From Odobenus rosmarus divergens (Eukaryota > Chordata > Mammalia > Carnivora > Odobenidae): a DNA stretch of 64,000 nt. The stretch lies in contig NW_004450267.1 in the NCBI RefSeq assembly GCF_000321225.1, forward strand, positions 6,615,534 to 6,679,533. Direction: 5' to 3'. Position 1 is the stretch's first letter, and every line of letters starts with the position of its first letter. This document shows, one piece after another, positions 57,545 through 64,000 of the stretch. Under the pieces are notes generated by a model. That model had not been told where the DNA came from. It saw nothing but the letters and a program-made list of their open reading frames with translations, and did no database searches. The position numbers and the translations under genes were made by a program.

Positions 57545-58639
57545 ACCCCCCACCTTTTAAAAAATCTGAACATCATCTCATTCTTGTTTTATGAGTACAA
57601 TGGCTTATATTATCTCTCTGGTAATATTACTTATTCTCCCTCTAGCCTTTTTCTGCTCTTTTTACTGACCTGTGTTCTCTAGATCCTTTTCTCTTTGGCT
57701 TGGTCTTTCTCTCTCTCTCTGATATTGGAGGCTTTACTAAAATGTCTGTTGATCTTTAATTTCTTTTCCTACTTAGAAGTGAAATACTAAAGAGCTGTTT
57801 AGAAGACCCACATACTGGTCAGGACTTGTTGATTGGGGCACCTCACTGTAGAATGATTAGGGGGTAAGTTAGCTTTTTCATAGGAGGACCCCAGAAGACC
57901 CCCAAATGCAACTCTCTAGAGGTTTTCCTCTGGACTCTTTAGTTCCTCCAGAGGAGAGTCCTTTAATCTCTTGCCTCACCCAGATGGCTGCTTGCATTCA
58001 GGGAGCAGGGGGAAGTAGGGGAGTTAGGGGTATCTTACTGTTTAGGATACAGACTTTCATTTAATTCCCTAGTTTCTAGCTCCATCCGCCTACTCTTTGC
58101 TGTGCCTGGTGTCCCAAGTCCAGGCACTCACTGGCTTGATTTCTTCAGAGGAAAGGGGTCAGGCAAAAAAAAGGAGTTGTTACCTAGCTCTGTGAGCAGA
58201 AGAAGGGTTCTTGGTGTCCAGCTGTTTCATATGCAGTCTCACAACCAAACCTCTGCACCTTAGCACTTCCCAGGGACATGGCATTGCCTGATCTTGAACT
58301 TTGCTGGGGTCTACCAGGGTGCATTGGGCTGCTCCTTGCCAGTATCCTCTCTGTAGGCCCTAGAGTTCATTCTCATCTGCTCTGCTAACTCTGTTACCAT
58401 TCCTCTGTCACCTTTCCATCTTCCAAGTGTTGTTTTTGTTTTCTCTCTCATTCTCCTTGTGTTTGTGGATTTATGCCTATTTAATTTTTTTTCTGTCTTC
58501 TCAGTGGGTTTTCAGGAGAGACATGTGGTCAGTTTGTAATGTTTAGTCAATGAAGTGCTCGCTGCCCGGTTGCCCAATTGTAAAATGTCATAGCTGTTGA
58601 CCACTCCCTCTGTTCTATCCTCACTGCCTGTACCTTGGT

Positions 58640-59160
58640 GCAGACCCTTCCCATCCAGCACCCAGTCTCTTGTTAAGTCTGCAAACTAGACTCTTGCCTC
58701 CAGATTCTCCCACATCCTGTTTCTCCTTCTCATTGTCCACTGAATAATCTTTCTAAAATAAAACTCTCATCATGTCTCTCTTACTTAAAAACCTTCAGTA
58801 GAATCTAATCTCGTCCATCTAAAGTCCAAGATCCTTGGTTTGATTTGCAAGGTTCTTTACAATCCTGCCCTATATTACCTTTTTGGCCATTTTTCTCCTT
58901 ACAGCCCATACTCTCTATTTCCAGTTACACTTAGACAAGTGCCTTAAACACATCTTGTTCTTTATTCCTTCCTGTCTTTGCATATGCTGTTCTGTCTTCA
59001 TAGTTGCTTCACCTCCTGCTTCTACATCTGGAAAACTCCAACTTATAGTTTAAAATCCATCTGACTTTTTATATTCATTTACACCCCCTCTGAGAAGGCT
59101 TTCCTGATTTCCTGTCCTGTGCAAGCATAACATTTGATCCATGCTAGTAGTATAAAGAAT
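58640..59160 (+). repeat. L2 LINE 3' region
   Basis: Sense L2-type sequence: ATCATGTCTCTCTTACTTAA, TGCAAGGTTCTTTACAATCC, TTTGCATATGCTGTTCTGTC and CTCTGAGAAGGCTTTCCTGA follow the order of the L2 3' end. Confidence 0.7.
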
Positions 59161-59899
59161 TAACACATTGTTTTATGCATTTAGATCAAATTTGTTTACA
59201 CATTTGTTTTCAGGCCTACATGTCTGTCTGTCTTAAGGAAAAGAAATATTAGTTTCATTCCTTTACCCCTACTGTGTCCTTTCTTTAGTCACAAGCCATG
59301 TCTTTCCACCTTATAGTCATCACAGTATTCCTACACAGTACACAGCATGCAACACTCATAAAAGGCTAAATTGATGCACAATTGAGAAGATATTAGCTTA
59401 AAAAATGAAACATTGATCAATAAAGTAGAATAGAAAGAGTTATACTATTATAAGAACCTAATCTGTGACAAACCAGATGTCATACAATAATAAGAATCAA
59501 ATCACTATTGAGTAAACATTGTTGAAATCAAATGAATCAAAAAGATTAACCTGGGCTGTATTTTATACCTTATATAGCCATGAATTCCTTATTTATAACA
59601 GCTGTGCAAGAGAGATATTTCTGACTATTGAAGACATCATCAAAGACAAAGAGGATCTGATTAAATAGAAATAAAAAACATTTGTACAACACAGTGTCAC
59701 AGAAGGAAACAATTATTCTGACAAGCACAGCTGATAAAAGCATACCTTCCAATGCATATTATTTTTAAAAATAGGAAGGTCAAACTCCAGATTCTACTAA
59801 AGAGAAGTGTGTAGATGAATATGCAGTTTACATTTGAAAAATCAATGCCCAGACTCGTTCATTCAACAAAATTTTATTGTTAATTGTTAAATATTGTTG

Positions 59900-60115
59900 G
59901 TAGCTAAAAATAGCCAGTATTTTTCAAGCATGTCCATGTTCTTGGCACTGAGATAAGCACTTAACAGATTATCTCATCTAAGCTCAGATTTAGGCATTGT
60001 TATTATCTTTTTACAGAGGCTTAGAGAAGTTAAACATTTGCTCAGGTTATGAGACAGCCAGATTTTGAAACCAGGTCCTTTTCACTTTAGGTCCTGTGCT
60101 CTTAACCACTACACA
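59900..60115 (+). repeat. MIR SINE, nearly complete
   Basis: TTGGCACTGAGATAAGCACT, ATTGTTATTATCTTTTTACA, GAGGCTTAGAGAAGTTAAAC and GTGCTCTTAACCACTACACA cover most of the MIR body. Confidence 0.75.
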
Positions 60116-60638
60116 GAATGTATGCTACTTGCTGATAGTATCTACTATAAACTAGACCATCATATTAATTCAAAGAACACAAATTAAACCACCTTTAAAA
60201 TATCATTGCACATCTATTAAGCTATCAAAAATTTAAATAAAAAATAGTAGGTCTGTGGTAATCAGGTATATGTACACATTGCTGGAAGCAATTCCAGTGG
60301 ATTCATTCCTTCTGGATCTGTTGATTAAAGTTTTTCATCAAATTTGGGAGCCATTGTTTCTGCAAATATTTATTCTGCTCTTCTCTTTCTCTCCCATCTC
60401 TATAGGACTCCAATTACACATTAATTGGTATACTTTACATTGTCCCCCAGGTCTCTGAGGCTCTGTTCCTTTTTCTTCCACCTTTTCCTCTCTGTTCTTC
60501 AGTTTGGGTAATTTCTACTGATCTATCTTCAAGTTCACTGATACTTTCTTCTGCCATCTCAAATCTGCTGTTGAGCCCATACAGTAAAGTTTTTATTTCT
60601 GTTATTTGACCTTCTAACTGTAGAATTTTCATTTGCTT

Positions 60639-60836
60639 TTTTTAAGATTTATTTATTTATTTGAGAGAGAGAGAGAGCGTGAGCATGTGTGTGTGTGCGT
60701 GAGAGTGGGGGGAGGGAGAGGGACAAGCAGCCTCCACGCTGAGCACGGAGCCTGACTCAGGGCTGGATCTCATGAGATCATGACCTGAGCCAAAATTAAG
60801 AGTCCAACGCTCAACTGACTGAGCCATTCAGGTGCC
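60639..60836 (-). mobile_element. Can-SINE (inside an L1)
   Basis: Reverse copy, AAGATTTATTTATTTATTTG with a GT-rich interruption in the GA tract, ending GAGCCATTCAGGTGCCC. Confidence 0.92.
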
Positions 60837-60914
60837 CATCATTTTTTTTTTAAATGTTTATATGTCTCTGTTGATATCCCCTATTTTGAAAGTAACTGCC
60901 ATCATATTTTCCTT

Positions 60915-61076
60915 AAGATTTTATTTGTTTATTTGAGAGAGAGTGAGTGGGGGAGGGGCAGAGGGACAGGCAGACTCCCTGCTGAGTGGGGAGCCCAACA
61001 TGGGGCTTGATCCCAGGACCGTAAGATTAACCTGAGCTGAAGTCAGACACTTAACCAGCTGAGCCACCCAGGAGCC
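60915..61076 (-). mobile_element. Can-SINE (inside an L1)
   Basis: Reverse copy, AAGATTTTATTTGTTTATTT to GAGCCACCCAGGAGCCCC. The short GA block suggests an older subfamily. Confidence 0.92.
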
Positions 61077-62229
61077 CCTAAGGTTGTATTTTTATTTAAT
61101 TTTTTGAATATATTTAGTATACTAGCTGCTTTGGAGTCTGTCTGCTAAGCCCAGCATGCAGGCCCACTCACTCGGTTTCTTTTTATTGCTTTTTCTCCAG
61201 AGCAGGGTCAGTTTCCTCTTTCTTTGCATATTTTGTAATTTTGGGTTGAATACTGGACAATTTCAATAATATAGTGTGGCAACTCCTGATTCTGGTATAT
61301 GTTTCCAAGTTTTTGTTTGTTTTAGTAAATTTCCCAGATTTGAACTATGGAATCTCTTTCCTCTGTGGTGTGTGGATTCTGATGTCCATACTCAGTTTTT
61401 TATTCTTATTTTAAATTTTTAGCTTGGCTTCCTGGGGTTTGCCCTTGAGTCTATGTGGCCCATGAGGCTCCACCCTCTGCCAGTGGATCTGTGTGTAGGT
61501 TGGGAAGCAGTCAAAGTTGCAGCTAGTTCTCCAGTCTCCCCTGGCTTTTACTTTTTGAAGTCTCTCTTTGGTCTCCTCAGGCAGGAGCAGTTTTCCAGTC
61601 AGCCAGGGAAATATGGGGAGATATAGTTCTTCTATAGTCCTTTTGTGGCTCTCTCATTTCTAGATATTTCCATTAAATTTCTGGTTGGCCTAGCTGGGTC
61701 CACAACCTCAGGCTAGCAAAGCTGAGGACTTTCCCCCTCTCAATTTCCTACTGTATTCACCACATTTAGCTTATAAAGGCACAACTCACAAGTTTGCTTC
61801 CTCTGACAGCAAAACTGCCAGTTTCTGACTGGCTCCATGCTGGTAAGAACTGGAATGGGGATGGGAGGCCAGGCCACAGGCTCCCACTGTTCTCACCCTC
61901 AGTTCCAGCAGTTTTTGAAAAATAAATACTTCTTAATTATTTGTCTCCATTTGGTTTCTAGAGCCCTGAGTGATTGCTTTTTATTATTTTGTCTAGTTGT
62001 ATACTTCTTGTGGAGAGGATTCACTGACCTCTTCACATTGCCATAGCTGACAGTCCCTCTGGTTCATTCTTCTTCTTCTTCTTTTTTTTATTTTTAATTT
62101 TTATTATTGCTGTATAGTTGCCATAACGTCTCCAGTTCGTTCTCTCTAGAGAATGATCTTTCATGATGTAACAAGAAATATAAAACTATTTAATTGCTCT
62201 GACTCTCTAAATCTATTTGGGGGAATTGT

Positions 62230-62410
62230 ATATCCAGGAAACAACTCAAAACCAAACAACAAACCATAAGATGTGTTCAAGATTTTCATAGCTACATTGT
62301 GTTAACAAAAAATTAGAAATAACTTAAATGTGCAACATTTGGAAAGTGGTTAAAAGAATTGTATTATCAACATAATAAAATACCACATGGACTTGAAATA
62401 TGATTCTTTG
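62230..62410 (+). mobile_element. Old L1 ORF2 3' remnant
   Basis: TTCATAGCTACATTGTGTTA and ATTAGAAATAACTTAAATGT resemble the decayed sense strand of L1 near the ORF2 end. Short and diverged. Confidence 0.4.
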
Positions 62411-63489
62411 TGGACTATGCACATTCTTAGTTTATATATATTAACTAGAAGTATGTGTTTATTTATTCTGATAAAGATATGGAGTATATTTTCAGAGATG
62501 GTTTAATATTTATTTTAAGTAACTTCTATAAAATTACTTAATTTGTTATTTTAAAAATTGACATAATTATGTTTATTATATTTGATATTTTTAAAATGCC
62601 TGATGCATGGTTTTGTTTACCTGTTTGTTTTGCAAATAAGGCATGATAAAGTAAAGTCGCTTTCTTGATTATTATTCTAGAATTTATAACATGAGAAACT
62701 GTCCCCTCCCACATGAGTCTGTAAGACTCGCTTCTTTCAGCAAAATCCTTGACAAGAGAAAAAAATTCTTTTAGTCATTTTCAAAGGGTTTTGAAACCAT
62801 AGTTGTTCAGAATTCTGAAAAATTGTCTGCCTGCTTTATTGTGCCTATTCAAAGTAGTTGAGCATCCTGGCATGAATTTTCCCTCACATTGATGATGTAT
62901 AAAACTGCATCGTGCTTGCCTGGAAGGCACACCTCTTTCTTCTGTTTCCCCCCAGGTTCCTCAGAAAACATACACACACATACAGTTTCCTTAGGTACAG
63001 TGTAATTGAGGTTGTGTGAGATTGAGATTAACTGTGAAAAGGTGAGCTTAACATTTCAAAGATCTCAGAGAGGCAAAAATCTAAGTCCTTAACCAATACG
63101 GTTCCTTCTTAATAACCAAGGGGGGCAACTGTATTTCACTAAGCCTGTGATTGGAAAAATGCATCACGCCTCGGGCATGTTAAAATTGTACAACTTAATT
63201 AATGGCAATCAACAGTATTCCTACTTTTTTAAAAAAAAGTAATAAAGTCATTAATTCAAATCAATCATAAACTTTGGCAAAGTTTATTTTAATCCACAAT
63301 TAAAGAGGAGACATTTATTGAGCACTTCCTATACACAAACTTCTAAATGCCAAGATTTGGCATTTAAAGATGTAAAAGACAGTCATTGCCCTCAAGGTCT
63401 GGAGACACAAAAGATAAGTATGATAGTTGGAAGCACATGATGAAGGCAGACAGATGTTGAAAGGATAGAAACTACTTTGGGGGCTAGGA

Positions 63490-63787
63490 TGGTTTCTTTA
63501 TTCATTTAACCACATGTATAGAACATTTCCTACATTTCAAACACTGTTCCAGGTGTGGGGGAACATTCTGAATAGACATAGAAGGTCTCTGATGTCCTTG
63601 AGCTTGCATTCTAGGAGGGGAAGACACATACTAAACAAGCAAACAAATATATACTGTAATGTCAGTAAGTGATAGCTACTATGATGAAGAGTAAAGCAGG
63701 GTAACAGGTTAGAGAGAGGCGATGGTGGGGAGAAAGGGTACTGTTTCAGATAGGTTTGTCAGAAAAGACATCTCTGAGAAGAGGATA
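63490..63787 (-). repeat. L2 LINE 3' end, minus strand
   Basis: ATTTCAAACACTGTTCCAGG, CTTGCATTCTAGGAGGGGAA and TTCAGATAGGTTTGTCAGAA are the reverse of the L2 3' terminus. Confidence 0.65.
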
Positions 63788-63990
63788 TTTTTTTTTTAAA
63801 GATTTTATTTATTTATCTATTTGACAGAGAGAGACACAGCGAGAGAGGGAACACAAGCAGGGGGAGTGGGAGAGGGAGAAGCAGGCTTCCCGCCGAGCAG
63901 GGAGCCCGATGCGGGGCTCGATCCCAGGACCCTGGGATCACGACCTGAGCCGAAGGCAGACGCTTAACGACTGAGCCACCCAGGTGCCCC
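63788..63990 (-). mobile_element. Can-SINE, young consensus-like copy (inside an L2)
   Basis: Reverse copy with the long form (GACAGAGAGAGACACAGCGA, GAGAAGCAGGCTTCCCGCC). AGAAGAGGA at 63777-63785 recurs at 63992-64000, where the window ends, so the duplication may be longer. Confidence 0.93.
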
Positions 63991-64000
63991 AAGAAGAGGA

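Larger units (their letters stand above)
60255..61950 (-). mobile_element. Old L1 ORF1/5' region, minus strand, split by two Can-SINEs
   Basis: The minus frame at 60435-60632 encodes a recognisable L1 ORF1p coiled-coil remnant, with NSRFEMAEESISELEDRSVE and ITQTEEQR. Sequence on the high-coordinate side, interrupted by SINEs at 60639-60836 and 60915-61076, resembles decayed L1 5' sequence (TTTTGTAATTTTGGGTTGAA). The right boundary is uncertain. The frame is broken and the element is not functional. Confidence 0.65.
54365..64000 (+). other. SLC12A8 downstream intron (continues beyond window)
   Basis: Starts gtgagt; no acceptor with the expected next exon was found. Contains seven Can-SINEs, L1 ORF1 and ORF2 remnants, L2 and MIR copies. 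Nothing recognised in 54365-54900, 55890-56270, 56490-57330, 57545-58640, 59160-59900 and 62410-63480. Confidence 0.8.

Noticed and set aside
60435..60632. 65-codon minus-strand ORF with a coiled-coil look
   Set aside because: It is a remnant of L1 ORF1 with flanking L1 sequence and SINE insertions, not an independent gene.
54365..64000. Search for the next SLC12A8 exon
   Set aside because: No acceptor followed by the expected continuation was recognised; the exon likely lies beyond 64000.

Overview
This window is vertebrate, mammalian DNA from a caniform carnivore. It carries more than twenty tRNA-Lys-derived Can-SINEs, which are carnivore-specific. Their consensus looks like the arctoid type (pinniped, mustelid, bear); I saw no dog-type SINEC_Cf copy, so an arctoid is more likely than a dog. 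The species itself is an inference. Two 50-N assembly gaps are present, at 12285-12334 and 49855-49904.

The only conventional gene recognised is a middle portion of SLC12A8 (solute carrier family 12 member 8, cation-chloride-cotransporter superfamily) on the + strand. Five coding exons with canonical GT/AG sites and matching phases lie at 24407-24520, 38316-38403, 39954-40041, 46989-47135 and 53722-54364. Together they give 1080 nt, or 360 codons, running from the loop before a transmembrane helix through the SLC12 core motifs into the long hydrophilic region. Exons for the N-terminal helices and the C-terminal tail were not found, so they probably lie outside the window on both sides. Everything from 1 to 24406 is therefore most simply an upstream SLC12A8 intron, and 54365 to 64000 a downstream one.

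Two processed gene copies sit in the upstream intron, both antisense to SLC12A8. The first is an NTAN1 retrocopy (20511-21660) with a completely open 310-codon reading frame, a remnant poly(A) tail, an AATAAA signal and a perfect 14-bp target-site duplication. The second is an RPF2 retropseudogene (5919-7042) with a nonsense codon at position 6 but an otherwise open frame and a 13-bp duplication. A third retrocopy, a 5S rRNA pseudogene, is inserted in an old L1 at 25330-25438.

The rest is intronic repeat landscape: Can-SINEs (17 minus, 6 plus by my count), old L1 3' ends, L2 and MIR fragments, MER5-type and other hAT DNA elements, one MaLR LTR and several microsatellites. Insertions are often nested. 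Three MER5-type copies were hit by retroelements at the same internal position, and one locus shows three copies of the same 15-bp duplication. One Can-SINE sits so close to an SLC12A8 acceptor that its target duplication overlaps the predicted branch-point region.

I found no CRISPR, operon or other prokaryotic system, and no evidence of an undescribed multi-gene system. The best lead is the intact NTAN1 retrogene candidate.
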